A DNA stretch of 64,000 nt, taken from positions 188,528 through 252,527 of the forward strand of contig JAKLEN010000004.1 in NCBI GenBank assembly GCA_022711665.1, in the 5' to 3' direction. Positions 41,631 to 50,570 of the stretch are shown here, piece after piece; within the stretch, counting starts at the first letter, position 1; each line of letters starts with the position of its first letter. The translations under genes were made by a program, and so were the position numbers. This DNA comes from Acidobacteriota bacterium (GTDB lineage Bacteria > Acidobacteriota > Aminicenantia > Aminicenantales > Saccharicenantaceae). Below the pieces are notes generated by a model. The model was not told where the DNA came from. It saw only the letters and a list, made by a program, of their open reading frames with translations, and did not search any database.

Positions 41631-43469
41631 ATGCCCCCAGGACAAGCCGACACCGCCGCCGTCGCCCGCCTGGACCAGGCCAGGGACCTTCTTCATTACC
41701 TGGCCAACACCGTCTCGGCCATGAAGATATTCCCGAACGAACATGCGACGGTCACCGGCTTTGTCGATCAGCTGACGGCGAAGTTCACTGACTTCCTGAA
41801 CGCCCATCAGAAGCTCCAGATCGGGATCGAGGAATTCGCCTTCACGTACGAGGGCAAGCCCGCCTACACCGATGAGGTGGCCATCAAGAGCCTGCCGTTC
41901 TTCTTCTTCAAGGACGGCCTGCAGATCATCTTCTTCTACCAGGGCCTGGACCGGGCGGAGATTCTGGAGTTCCTCGAGCTGATCAAGTCCGAGGCCCAAA
42001 AGCCGACCGAGGACGCCGACATCGTCGTCGCCCTCTGGGAGCGCGACTTTCCCAATATCCAGTACTACGCCCCGGACGAGTACCTCGAGAACCGCATCCT
42101 CGGCGAGACCCAGGAGGGCCGGGAGGAGCGGATCATGCCCGATCTGCCCGGCGAGCTGGCCCAGGAAATGATCGAGGTCCGGGTGGACGCGTCCAAGCTG
42201 TCCCAGGGACGAGTCGAGCTCGACCGGGAAGACCGCGAGCTGGTCGAAACGGCCTCGGCCCGGTCCGACGAGGACGGGACCGACGCCCCTCCCGGACCGC
42301 CTCCGGGCGGCGATCCGGCGAACCCGCCGGCCGAGGCGAAGGGCCCGGTCAGCCCGGCCGCGGCCATGGACCCGACCCTGACCGAGTCCGAGCTCGCCTC
42401 TCTCGAGACCATGGTCCGGGTCAACCGGACCATCTCTCCGCAGGAAGAGTACATCAACCTGATGGTCGAGATACTCTACCTCGAAGCGGATCCGGCCAAC
42501 GACCGGGCCGCCCTGGACACGCTGCTGGAGTACCACTTCGACCGGATCCAGCACGGGCATTTCGATATCGGCGTCCTGGTCCTCCAGAAGATCCACGAGC
42601 TGCGCCGGGCTCTGGCCGGCGACGCCGCCAAGGCCGCGCTCCTGGACGACTTCCTGGCCCGCACCGTCAGCCCCAAGACGGTCGAGGCCGTCAAGGCGCT
42701 GCTCGATCAGAAGAAGGCCATGGATTGGGAATCCCTGCTCGGCTTCTTCAGCCTTCTCGGTCCGCCGGCCCTGGACCTGGCGGCCGAGCTGTACGATATC
42801 GCCCCGGACGGCCAGGCCCGGCACAGGATCGTCGAGTTCCTCGAGAAGGCCGGCGCCGACCGGCCCGGCCATCTGGCCGGGCTGGCCGACAAAACCCGAC
42901 CCGCCCTGGCCCGCGAGATCGTCGGCCTCCTGGCCCGCCTGAAGGAGGATCGCGGCATCCCCCACCTGGCCGCCTTCCTGAATTTCCCCAACAGGGAGAT
43001 CAAGTCGGAGGTCCTCCGGCTCCTGGGCCGGTCCCGGAACGAGACGGCCGGCCGGATCCTGGCCGGTTTCCTCAACGATCCGGACGAAGAGATCCGGATC
43101 CAGGCCGTCCTGGCCCTCGACCCGGCCCAGGGCGGGGCGCGCGTCCGCCAGATCCTGAACGAGGCCTCGGCCCGGGAATTCCGGGCCAAGAGCTACAAGG
43201 AGAAGGAGGCTTTACTGTCCTTCCTCGGCCGGACAAGGTCGCCCGAGGCCTTGGGGTTCCTGGAACGGACGCTCCTCCACGCGCCGGTCCTTAGCCCCAA
43301 GGCCATCCTGGAGACGCGGCTGGCGGCGGCGGCCGGGCTCGAAGCCATGGCTACGCCGGAGGCGGCCCAGGCCCTCCAGAAAGGCGCCCTCGGCCGGACG
43401 CGCCGCGTCCGCGAGGCCTGCCAGGCCGCGCTCATGCGTTTGCCTCCAGCCGGGGCGGCCAGGTCATAG
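41631..43469 (+). CDS. HEAT-repeat protein with a domain shared by the next gene
   Basis: A 612-residue cytosolic protein. Residues ~15-120 form an N-terminal alpha/beta domain (EFAFTYEGKPAYTDE, then IIFFYQGLDRAEILEFLELI). A Pro/Gly-rich linker sits at ~210-250. The C-terminal ~350 residues are helical repeats of the HEAT type (AAFLNFPNREIKSEVLRLLG, RILAGFLNDPDEEIRIQAVL). No enzymatic motif is visible. The same type of N-domain precedes the HD-GYP protein encoded 9 bp downstream, so the two are likely partners, perhaps in c-di-GMP or chemosensory control. Confidence 0.7.
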   Translation: MPPGQADTAAVARLDQARDLLHYLANTVSAMKIFPNEHATVTGFVDQLTAKFTDFLNAHQKLQIGIEEFAFTYEGKPAYTDEVAIKSLPFFFFKDGLQIIFFYQGLDRAEILEFLELIKSEAQKPTEDADIVVALWERDFPNIQYYAPDEYLENRILGETQEGREERIMPDLPGELAQEMIEVRVDASKLSQGRVELDREDRELVETASARSDEDGTDAPPGPPPGGDPANPPAEAKGPVSPAAAMDPTLTESELASLETMVRVNRTISPQEEYINLMVEILYLEADPANDRAALDTLLEYHFDRIQHGHFDIGVLVLQKIHELRRALAGDAAKAALLDDFLARTVSPKTVEAVKALLDQKKAMDWESLLGFFSLLGPPALDLAAELYDIAPDGQARHRIVEFLEKAGADRPGHLAGLADKTRPALAREIVGLLARLKEDRGIPHLAAFLNFPNREIKSEVLRLLGRSRNETAGRILAGFLNDPDEEIRIQAVLALDPAQGGARVRQILNEASAREFRAKSYKEKEALLSFLGRTRSPEALGFLERTLLHAPVLSPKAILETRLAAAAGLEAMATPEAAQALQKGALGRTRRVREACQAALMRLPPAGAARS

Positions 43470-43478
43470 GAGACGGGA

Positions 43479-44969
43479 ATGGACAACAGGGAACTTCCCG
43501 GCGGGCCGGCGGCCGGCGCCGATCCCGGGGCCAGGGCCCGCCAGAAGGCCGGCCTGGAGCTCCTGACCCGCTTTCACATCGTCGACAAGATCGCCAAGAT
43601 CTACGACCCCGGGAACGACGCCTTCCAGACCCAGGGCCGGCTCCTCTTCGAGACCCTGACCGCGGCCCTGGCGGCCGAGGAAGAAGTATCGCTGCGCCTG
43701 CGCCACGGGACGCTCCTGTTGAACGGCGTCCGGCTCAAATTCGGCGTCGGCACGTACGGCATGTTCAAGTCGGTCATCGAGGAGTTCCGGGCCCGGAACC
43801 TCGAATCCGTAACTTTCCTGCGCGGCCTGACCATCGACGAGCTGTTCGAGTTCATGTCCGTCTTCGCCAAGCGCGAAAAGACCGGGGCGGACGCCTTTGA
43901 CGGTCTCAAGGCCGATGTCGAGGCGGCCGGCCTCGAGCATTTCGAGCTGGAGAAGCTGGCCGCCGAGGAGATCCCCCAGGGGCTCCATGAGAGCTCGGCC
44001 CGGCTGTTCTTCCTCAGCATCGTCCACCTCAAGGAGTCCTTCGCCCGGGACCGGCGCAACGAGCCGATCAAGATCAGCACGACCCGGCGCCTCATGCAGT
44101 CCATCTACAACCACATCGTCGAGGACGAGGGTTTTGTCTACGGCCTGACCAACATCAAGAACCACGACGAATACACGCTCAACCACTCGGTCAACGTCTG
44201 CCTGCTGGCCACGGCCCTGGGCCGCCGGCTCGGCCTGAGCCGGGCCGAGCTCGTCGATCTGGGCATGGCCGCCTTCTTCCACGACCTGGGCAAGACCGAG
44301 ACGCCGCTGGAGATCCTGAACAAGCCCGGCCGCCTGACCGACGCCGAGCGGGACATCATGGAGCGCCACCCCTTCCACGGCGCCGAGAAGCTGGCCCTGC
44401 TCAAGGAATTCCGGCGCCTGCCGCTGCGGGCCATCCACGTCGCCATGGAGCACCACATCAAGGAGGACCTCTCGGGCTACCCCCGCTACTTCAAGAAGGA
44501 CGACATCAACCTGTTCAGCAAGATCGTCAAGGTCGTGGACGTCTTCGACGCCATCACGACCAAGCGCATCTACCGGGCCAAGACCTTCACCCGGGCCGAG
44601 GCCCTGAACCTGATGCTGGAGCAGAGCGGCACGGAGTTCAATCCCGTCATCCTCAAGGCCTTCGTCAACATGTTGGGCGTCTTCCCCATCGGCACGCTGG
44701 TGGCCCTGACTACCGGCGAGATGGCCATCGTCCAGGATGTCAATCCCGACGCCAAGCTCGTCCTGCGGCCGACGGTCAAGCTCATCACCGACTCCGCCGG
44801 CAACAAGATCGACGGTGAGGCCGTCGACCTGGCCGAGCGGGACCCGGAAACCGGCCGCTTCCGGCGGACGATCGCCGCCGCCCTCGATCCGGGCAAGTAC
44901 GGCATCGAGGTCTCCGACTATTTCCTGTCCCAGGCCGCCGGCGCCGCCCGGCCCGAGGCCGGGGCCTGA
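43479..44969 (+). CDS. HD-GYP domain phosphohydrolase, predicted c-di-GMP phosphodiesterase
   Basis: A 496-residue protein. The N-terminal ~150 residues are the domain shared with the preceding HEAT protein (LRLRHGTLLLNGVRLKFG, FLRGLTIDELFEFMSVF). Residues ~225-425 are an HD-GYP domain with His268-Asp269 in FFHDLGK, His325-His326 in MEHHI, and Ser-Gly-Tyr-Pro 332-335 in DLSGYP. All metal and GYP residues are present, so activity on cyclic di-GMP to pGpG or GMP is expected. A ~70-residue C-terminal segment follows. ATG follows TAGGAG. Confidence 0.85.
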   Translation: MDNRELPGGPAAGADPGARARQKAGLELLTRFHIVDKIAKIYDPGNDAFQTQGRLLFETLTAALAAEEEVSLRLRHGTLLLNGVRLKFGVGTYGMFKSVIEEFRARNLESVTFLRGLTIDELFEFMSVFAKREKTGADAFDGLKADVEAAGLEHFELEKLAAEEIPQGLHESSARLFFLSIVHLKESFARDRRNEPIKISTTRRLMQSIYNHIVEDEGFVYGLTNIKNHDEYTLNHSVNVCLLATALGRRLGLSRAELVDLGMAAFFHDLGKTETPLEILNKPGRLTDAERDIMERHPFHGAEKLALLKEFRRLPLRAIHVAMEHHIKEDLSGYPRYFKKDDINLFSKIVKVVDVFDAITTKRIYRAKTFTRAEALNLMLEQSGTEFNPVILKAFVNMLGVFPIGTLVALTTGEMAIVQDVNPDAKLVLRPTVKLITDSAGNKIDGEAVDLAERDPETGRFRRTIAAALDPGKYGIEVSDYFLSQAAGAARPEAGA

Positions 44970-44994
44970 GCCGGCTCCGCCGGACCTTCACAAG

Positions 44995-45024
44995 TTGGCG
45001 GCCGGAGGGCTGTTCCTTTATAAT
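44995..45024 (+). promoter_or_regulatory. Predicted promoter of the GH78 gene
   Basis: TTGGCG (44995-45000), 18 bp, perfect TATAAT (45019-45024), 36 nt before ATG 45061. Confidence 0.65.
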
Positions 45025-45060
45025 CCCCCCCGCCGGAAGAATGCCGCCCGAGAGGTTCTC

Positions 45061-47760
45061 ATGACGCCCCTGCCGCCAACCCGCCTGCGCTGCGAATACC
45101 TGGCCGAGCCCTGCGGCCTCGACACCCCCGCGCCGCGCTTTTTCTGGCGCGTCGAAAGCCGGGAGCGGGGCGATCGCCCGACGGCCGTCCAGGTCCTGGT
45201 CTCGTCGGACCCGGATCTCCTCCGGAACGGCCGCGGCGATCTATGGGACACGGGCCGCATCGAACCGCCCGCCGCCGGGCCGGGCCTGGAGTACGCCGGC
45301 GGGCCCCTGGCCAGCTGCGCCCGCTACTTCTGGAAGGTCCGCTGGTGGGACCGCGAGGGCCGGCCAAGCCCCTGGAGCGAGCCGGCCTCTTTCGTCACCG
45401 GCTTCCTCCGTCCCGGCGACTGGCAGGCCGGGTGGATCGGCGCCGCCCGGACGACGGAGTTCCGGACCCGGGGGACGGTCCTGCTCGGCCAGCCCGGACC
45501 CGACGAGACCCAGTACTGCGCCGTCTATCTGCGCCGCGAGTTCGCCCTGCGCGGACGGCCGGCCCTGGCCATGATATTCATCTCCGGGCTCGGGCATTAC
45601 GAGCTCCGGCTGAACGGGGCCAGGGTCGGCACGAGCGTTCTCGATCCCGGCTGGACGGACTACAGGAAGAAGGCCCTCTACGCCTCGCACGACGTGACCG
45701 CGCTGGTGCGGGACAGGAACGCCGTCGGCGTCATCCTCGGCAACGGCCGCCACACCCGCTCCCTCGGCTATGACGCGCCGAAGCTGGCCTGCCGCATCGA
45801 GGTCGAGTACGAAGCGGGCGGCCGGGAGGTCTTCTGCGCCGACGAGAGCTGGCGGACATCGGACGGCCCGGTCCGGGAGAACGGGCTCTACTTCGGCGAG
45901 CGCTGCGACGCCCGCATCCTCATCGACGGCTGGGACCGGCCCGGCTTCGACGACCGCGGCTGGGAGCCGGCCGTGGCCGTCACCGGCTATCCCCTGGCCG
46001 CCCAGGCGCTGCCGCCCGTCCGGGTCACGGAAACCCTGAAGCCGCTGTCGGTGCGGCGGCTCGCGGGCGGCGCGGCCGTCTATGACTTCGGCCAGAACTT
46101 CTCCGGCTGGACCCGGCTGAGGGTCGAGGGCCCAGCCGGGACGGAGGTCCGCCTCCGCCATGCCGAGCTCCTCAACGAGGACGGCACCCTCAACTTCGGC
46201 CCGAACGAGAACGCCGAGGCCGCCGACGTCTATATTCTTCGCGGCGGCGGGCCCGAGGTCCACGAACCGAAGTTCACCTATCACGGCTTCCGTTACGTGG
46301 AGATGACCGGCTACCCGGGCGAGCCCGGGCCCGGGGCCCTGGAAGGGCTGTTCGTCCATTCGGACGTCGAGCCCGCGGGCGCGTTCCGCTCCTCGAACGG
46401 GCTCATCGACGCCGTCCACCGCAACGTCCTCTGGGGCCAGCTGTCGAATCTCATGAGCATCCCGACCGATTGCCCCCAGCGCGACGAGCGCCACGGCTGG
46501 CTCGGCGACGCCCACCTCTCGGCCGAGGAAGCCGTTTTCAACTTCGACATGGCCGCCTTCTACGCCAAGTTCCTCGACGACATCCGCCTGGCCCAGAAGG
46601 AGGACGGCAGCCTGCCCGACGTCGCGCCGGCCTACCTCCCCCGCCTCTATCCGGCCGACCCGGCCTGGAGCTCGGCCTACGCCACCCTGGTCGAGCTCCT
46701 CTGGGACCATTACGGCGACCGGCGGACGATCGCCGGGCATTACCCGGCCCTGAAGAGATACATAGATTTCCTCGGCCGCAGCGCCGACGGCCACATCGTC
46801 CGGACGCTCGGCAAATACGGCGACTGGTGCCCGCCCGGCGGGGTCGTGCCCAAGAAGACCCCCGTCGAGCTGACCTCGACCTGGTATTACTATCACGACG
46901 TCCTGATCATGGCCCGGCTGGCCGGGGTCCTGGGCCGCGACGCCGAGGCCCGGGAGTACGGCCGGCTGGCCGAATCGATCAAGGAGGCTTTCAACCGGGC
47001 CTTCCTGGGCGAGAGCCAGTATGCGGCCATCCGGGTCAGCCCGGTCGATCACCTGCCCAACCAGACCTCCAACGCCCTGCCTCTCTACCTGGATATGGTC
47101 CCGCCTGACCGGAAGGACAAGGTCGTGGCCAGCCTGGTCCAGAGCGTCGTCCGGGTGCAGGACTGCCACGTCGATACCGGCATCCTGGGGACCCGCTACA
47201 TCCTCGACGTCCTGACCGAGAACGGCCAGGCCGAGACCGCCTTCCGCGTGGCCACCCAGAAGAGCTATCCCGGCTGGGGCTACATGATCGCGGAGGGGGC
47301 GACGACCCTCTGGGAGCGGTGGGAAAAGCTGGCCGGGTTCGCCATGAATTCGCAGAACCACATCATGCTCGGCAGCATCGACGCCTGGTTCTACCGCGTT
47401 CTGGCCGGCCTCTCCCCGCTCCGGCCGGGCTGGCGCAAGATCCGCATCCGGCCGCACGTCCTGGGCGACCTGAGCTTCGTCGAGGCCTCCCTGGAGACCG
47501 TTTCGGGCCGGGTCTCGGCCGGCTGGAAAAGGGAGGGGGAAACGTTCACGCTCGAAGCGTCCGTGCCCGTCGGCTCCGAAGGCGAGGTCCATGTTCCCCT
47601 GCTCCGGCCGGGAGCCCGGATCACCGAATCGGGCCAGGTCGTCCGGCCGGCCGGCCGGGTTGCGGATGCGGTCGCGGGCCTCGCTCCGGCCGGCGGCGAA
47701 GCCGGCTGGGCGGTGTTCAACGTCGGCAGCGGAACGTACAGGTTCGAGCTGACGGCCTAG
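45061..47760 (+). CDS. Alpha-L-rhamnosidase, GH78 family
   Basis: An 899-residue enzyme without an obvious signal peptide. ATG 45061 follows GAGGTTCTC, downstream of a TATAAT promoter; the open frame upstream is spurious. Domain order: N-terminal beta domains including a rhamnosidase concanavalin-like part (~1-330), then the (alpha/alpha)6 barrel with DCPQRDERHGWLGDAH, where Glu476 sits in the acidic catalytic cluster, and a C-terminal beta-sandwich (residues ~780-899). It removes terminal L-rhamnose, feeding RhaA/RhaB. Its stop codon overlaps that of the opposite-strand aminotransferase. Confidence 0.93.
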   Translation: MTPLPPTRLRCEYLAEPCGLDTPAPRFFWRVESRERGDRPTAVQVLVSSDPDLLRNGRGDLWDTGRIEPPAAGPGLEYAGGPLASCARYFWKVRWWDREGRPSPWSEPASFVTGFLRPGDWQAGWIGAARTTEFRTRGTVLLGQPGPDETQYCAVYLRREFALRGRPALAMIFISGLGHYELRLNGARVGTSVLDPGWTDYRKKALYASHDVTALVRDRNAVGVILGNGRHTRSLGYDAPKLACRIEVEYEAGGREVFCADESWRTSDGPVRENGLYFGERCDARILIDGWDRPGFDDRGWEPAVAVTGYPLAAQALPPVRVTETLKPLSVRRLAGGAAVYDFGQNFSGWTRLRVEGPAGTEVRLRHAELLNEDGTLNFGPNENAEAADVYILRGGGPEVHEPKFTYHGFRYVEMTGYPGEPGPGALEGLFVHSDVEPAGAFRSSNGLIDAVHRNVLWGQLSNLMSIPTDCPQRDERHGWLGDAHLSAEEAVFNFDMAAFYAKFLDDIRLAQKEDGSLPDVAPAYLPRLYPADPAWSSAYATLVELLWDHYGDRRTIAGHYPALKRYIDFLGRSADGHIVRTLGKYGDWCPPGGVVPKKTPVELTSTWYYYHDVLIMARLAGVLGRDAEAREYGRLAESIKEAFNRAFLGESQYAAIRVSPVDHLPNQTSNALPLYLDMVPPDRKDKVVASLVQSVVRVQDCHVDTGILGTRYILDVLTENGQAETAFRVATQKSYPGWGYMIAEGATTLWERWEKLAGFAMNSQNHIMLGSIDAWFYRVLAGLSPLRPGWRKIRIRPHVLGDLSFVEASLETVSGRVSAGWKREGETFTLEASVPVGSEGEVHVPLLRPGARITESGQVVRPAGRVADAVAGLAPAGGEAGWAVFNVGSGTYRFELTA

Positions 47761-49157
47761 CCCAGGTATTTCCTGAAGAGCCGGGCCGCTTCGGCATAGG
47801 CCGCGATAGTCGCCGCGATGTCCTTGGAGCCGTGGGCGGCCGAGACCGCTCCGCCGCCGTGTACGACGTTGACGCCGTTGACGAGCAGGGCCAGCTTCAG
47901 CAGGTCCTCGCGCATCCGGAGATCCGAACGGTCCGGATCATGGAGGTCGTCAGGCCGGTCGCAGGCCAGTCCCGGCCGGCGCGGGAAATGGGTCATGAAG
48001 AGCGAGCTCCCCGGAATGGCGGCGTTGCCGTCGCCGGTCGCGCGGGCCTCGATCCCTTCCTTGGCGAAGGCCTCCTCGATGCCCCGGCGCAGCCGCTCCC
48101 CCAGGGCGCCGATCCGCGGGTACAGGGTCGCGGCCCGGCCGGCCAGCTCGCCGAGCATGACCAGCCCGGCCTTCATGTACTCGGCGTGAGCCGAGAAGGT
48201 GCCTCCCTCGAAATAGACGCGGGCGCCGCCGCCGCGGCCGTGCTCGCACTCGTCCATGAGCTCGCGGGGGCCGACGACCGCGGCCACGGCATGGCCGCCG
48301 CCGATGATCTTGCCCAGGGTGGTCAGGTCCGGCCGGATGCCGTAGAAGGTCTGGACGCCGCCGGGCCGGAAGCGGTAGCCGGAGATGATCTCGTCGAAGA
48401 TCAGGATGACGCCCCGTTCCCGCGTCAGGCGGCGGGCCGTCTCCAGGTACTCCGGCGTGGCGGCCAGGAAGCCGCCGACGCCGAGGAACGGCTCGACGAT
48501 GAGGCAGGCCAGGCGGTCGCCGTGCTCGGCCATGACACGGCTGAGGTCCTCGACGTCGTTGAAACGCGTGACCAGGGTCCGGCGGACGATGTCGTCGAGG
48601 AGGCCGGCCGATTCGCTGCTCTCGAACCCCAGGCCGGGCCGGAACTTGACGCCCTTGAGCAGGTAGGGCGAGGCGCCATGCCAGCCGCCGCCCACTTTCA
48701 GGACGAGGTCCCGGCCGGTCAGGCCCTGGGCCATCATGACGGCGTACATCGTGGCCAGGGTGCCGGAGGTCGTGAAGCGGACCTTGGCCCCGCGGCCGCC
48801 CAACGCGCGCACCAACGTCTCGGCCAGCTCGATCTGGCCGGCGGCCTCGAAGCCGGTGTGCATCGCGCCGCGCGCCAGGGACGCGGTCAGGCCCCGGCGC
48901 AGCGGCCGGGGTTCGTGGCCCAGGATATTGGCGTAATGGCCCTGCCAATAATCGATATAGGAGTTGCCGTCGACGTCGCGGACCCGCGCCCCCTCGGCCG
49001 CGGCGGTGAAGAACGGATAGGGCCGCCACAACCGGATGGTGTGGCTGCCGCCGGCGACCATGACCTTCTCGGCCCGGCGGAAGATCCGCCGGCTGCCGGG
49101 CGTTTTTTTCTCATAATCCCGGACCAGGCGGGCCCGGAGCGCGTCGAATCCTGTCAT
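47757..49157 (-). CDS. Class III PLP aminotransferase, glutamate-1-semialdehyde mutase-like
   Basis: A 466-residue fold-type I aminotransferase. ATG 49157 has GAGGAAAC before it. The PLP signatures are present: FTTSGTLATMYAVM, GGGWHGASPYLLKG, ILIFDEIISGYRF with the PLP Asp-Glu, and TLGKIIGGGHAVA with the Lys that forms the aldimine. The arrangement matches GSA aminomutase-type enzymes rather than ornithine aminotransferase. No tetrapyrrole genes are nearby, so the substrate may instead be an amino sugar or other amino acid. Its end overlaps the rhamnosidase end by the four bases CTAG. Confidence 0.82.
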   Translation of the reverse strand: MTGFDALRARLVRDYEKKTPGSRRIFRRAEKVMVAGGSHTIRLWRPYPFFTAAAEGARVRDVDGNSYIDYWQGHYANILGHEPRPLRRGLTASLARGAMHTGFEAAGQIELAETLVRALGGRGAKVRFTTSGTLATMYAVMMAQGLTGRDLVLKVGGGWHGASPYLLKGVKFRPGLGFESSESAGLLDDIVRRTLVTRFNDVEDLSRVMAEHGDRLACLIVEPFLGVGGFLAATPEYLETARRLTRERGVILIFDEIISGYRFRPGGVQTFYGIRPDLTTLGKIIGGGHAVAAVVGPRELMDECEHGRGGGARVYFEGGTFSAHAEYMKAGLVMLGELAGRAATLYPRIGALGERLRRGIEEAFAKEGIEARATGDGNAAIPGSSLFMTHFPRRPGLACDRPDDLHDPDRSDLRMREDLLKLALLVNGVNVVHGGGAVSAAHGSKDIAATIAAYAEAARLFRKYLG

Positions 49158-49178
49158 GTTTCCTCGCAAAGAAGCCCC

Positions 49179-49208
49179 ATTTAACATCCGCCGGACCCGG
49201 CTTGTCAA
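49179..49208 (-). promoter_or_regulatory. Predicted promoter of the class III aminotransferase gene
   Basis: TTGACA (49208-49203), 18 bp, TTAAAT (49184-49179) on the minus strand, 21 nt before the start. Confidence 0.45.
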
Positions 49209-49219
49209 CCCGAAAAGCA

Positions 49220-49248
49220 TTGACCGGACCCGTATCTTGCGGTAACAT
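49220..49248 (+). promoter_or_regulatory. Predicted promoter of the AlkP triple operon
   Basis: TTGACC (49220-49225), 17 bp, TAACAT (49243-49248), 29 nt before ATG 49278 and back-to-back with the aminotransferase promoter. Confidence 0.65.
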
Positions 49249-49277
49249 ACGCACTTCCGGGACAGGAAGAGCTGGAC

Positions 49278-50570
49278 ATGCCCGCACCTAAAGCAAAAAA
49301 GACCGATCGGGCCTGCGTCATCGGCCTGGACGGCGTCCCCTACGGGATGATCGTCGAGCTGGCCCGCCGCGGCGTCATGTCGACCATGGCCCGGCTGATG
49401 GACATCGGCCGGATCCACCAGATGCGGGCCAGCCTGCCCGAGATCTCCTCGGTCTCCTGGACCGATTTCATGACCGGGACCGATTCCGGCACGCACGGCA
49501 TCTTCGGCTTCACCGACTTCAAGCCCAAGTCCTACGGCATACGCTTCCCCAACTTCCTCGACGTCAAGGCCCCGACCATCTGGGACAAGCTGGGCGCCAA
49601 GGGCAAGAAGAGCGTCATCATCAACCAGCCCTCGACCTACCCGGCCCGCAAGACCGACGGCGTTCTCATCTCCGGCTTCGTCGCCCTGGAGCTGGCCCGG
49701 GCCGTCTGGCCCCTGAGCTACCGGGCCGCCCTGGAGCAGATGGGCTACCAGATCGACATCGACATCCTCCGCTGCCGGGAGCGGCCGGAGCTGCTCTGGC
49801 CGGAGATCAACAAATCCATGGCCGGAGGCCAGAAGGCGGTCAACTTCTTCTGGGAAGAGGGCTGGGACTATTTCGAGTACGTCGTCACGGCCACGGACCG
49901 TCTCCACCACCTTCTCTGGCGGGCCTACGAAGACCCGGCCCACCCGGCCCACCAGGCTTTCCTCGATTTCTACCGGCACATCGACCGCCTCATCGGCAAG
50001 ATCGTCGCCGCCTACCACAAGCTGACCAACACCTACGCCGGCTTCTACATCCTGTCCGACCACGGCTTCTGCGGCATCGAAAAAGAGGTCTACCTCAACG
50101 TCTGGCTGGAGAAGAACGGCTACCTCCGCTTCCTCAAGCCCGAACCGGAATCGCTCGAGGACATCCACGGCCGCTCGCGGGCCTTCGCCCTCGATCCCAA
50201 CCGCATCTATCTCAATTACAGGTCCAAGTTCCCCAAGGGCTCCGTCGAGCGCACGGCCCGCCGGGCCCTCAAGGAGGAGATCGCATCCAAGCTGAGCAAA
50301 CTCGAATACCAGGGCCGTCCGGTCGTCAGGCGGGTCTTCATGGCCGAGGAGGTTTACTCCGGCCCGCAGACCTCCAAGGGCCCCGATCTCATCGTCGTGG
50401 CCGAGCCGGGCTTCGACATGAAGGGCTCGGTCCGCAAGAAAGAGATCTTCGGCGCCCCCGGGCTCCAGGGCATGCATACCTGGGACGACGCCTTCTTCTG
50501 GGCCGCCGAGGACCTTGGCGACGGCCTCAAGATCTCCGACGTGGCGCCGGTCATCCTCAAGAATTTCTGA
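49278..50570 (+). CDS. AlkP-superfamily phosphodiesterase, COG3379-like, cytosolic paralog
   Basis: A 430-residue protein with no signal peptide or membrane segment. It has AlkP-superfamily signatures: VIGLDGVP with a metal Asp, SSVSWTDFMTGTDSGTHGI with candidate nucleophile Ser/Thr, TATDRLHHLLWR, LSDHGFCG for the metal Asp-His pair, and GMHTWDDAF near the end. Such proteins are annotated as predicted phosphohydrolases or phosphomutases of unknown substrate. Its stop TGA overlaps the next ATG by one base. The fourth metal site (WSGDH in the other two copies) is GMHTWD here, so its chemistry may differ. Confidence 0.8.
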   Translation: MPAPKAKKTDRACVIGLDGVPYGMIVELARRGVMSTMARLMDIGRIHQMRASLPEISSVSWTDFMTGTDSGTHGIFGFTDFKPKSYGIRFPNFLDVKAPTIWDKLGAKGKKSVIINQPSTYPARKTDGVLISGFVALELARAVWPLSYRAALEQMGYQIDIDILRCRERPELLWPEINKSMAGGQKAVNFFWEEGWDYFEYVVTATDRLHHLLWRAYEDPAHPAHQAFLDFYRHIDRLIGKIVAAYHKLTNTYAGFYILSDHGFCGIEKEVYLNVWLEKNGYLRFLKPEPESLEDIHGRSRAFALDPNRIYLNYRSKFPKGSVERTARRALKEEIASKLSKLEYQGRPVVRRVFMAEEVYSGPQTSKGPDLIVVAEPGFDMKGSVRKKEIFGAPGLQGMHTWDDAFFWAAEDLGDGLKISDVAPVILKNF

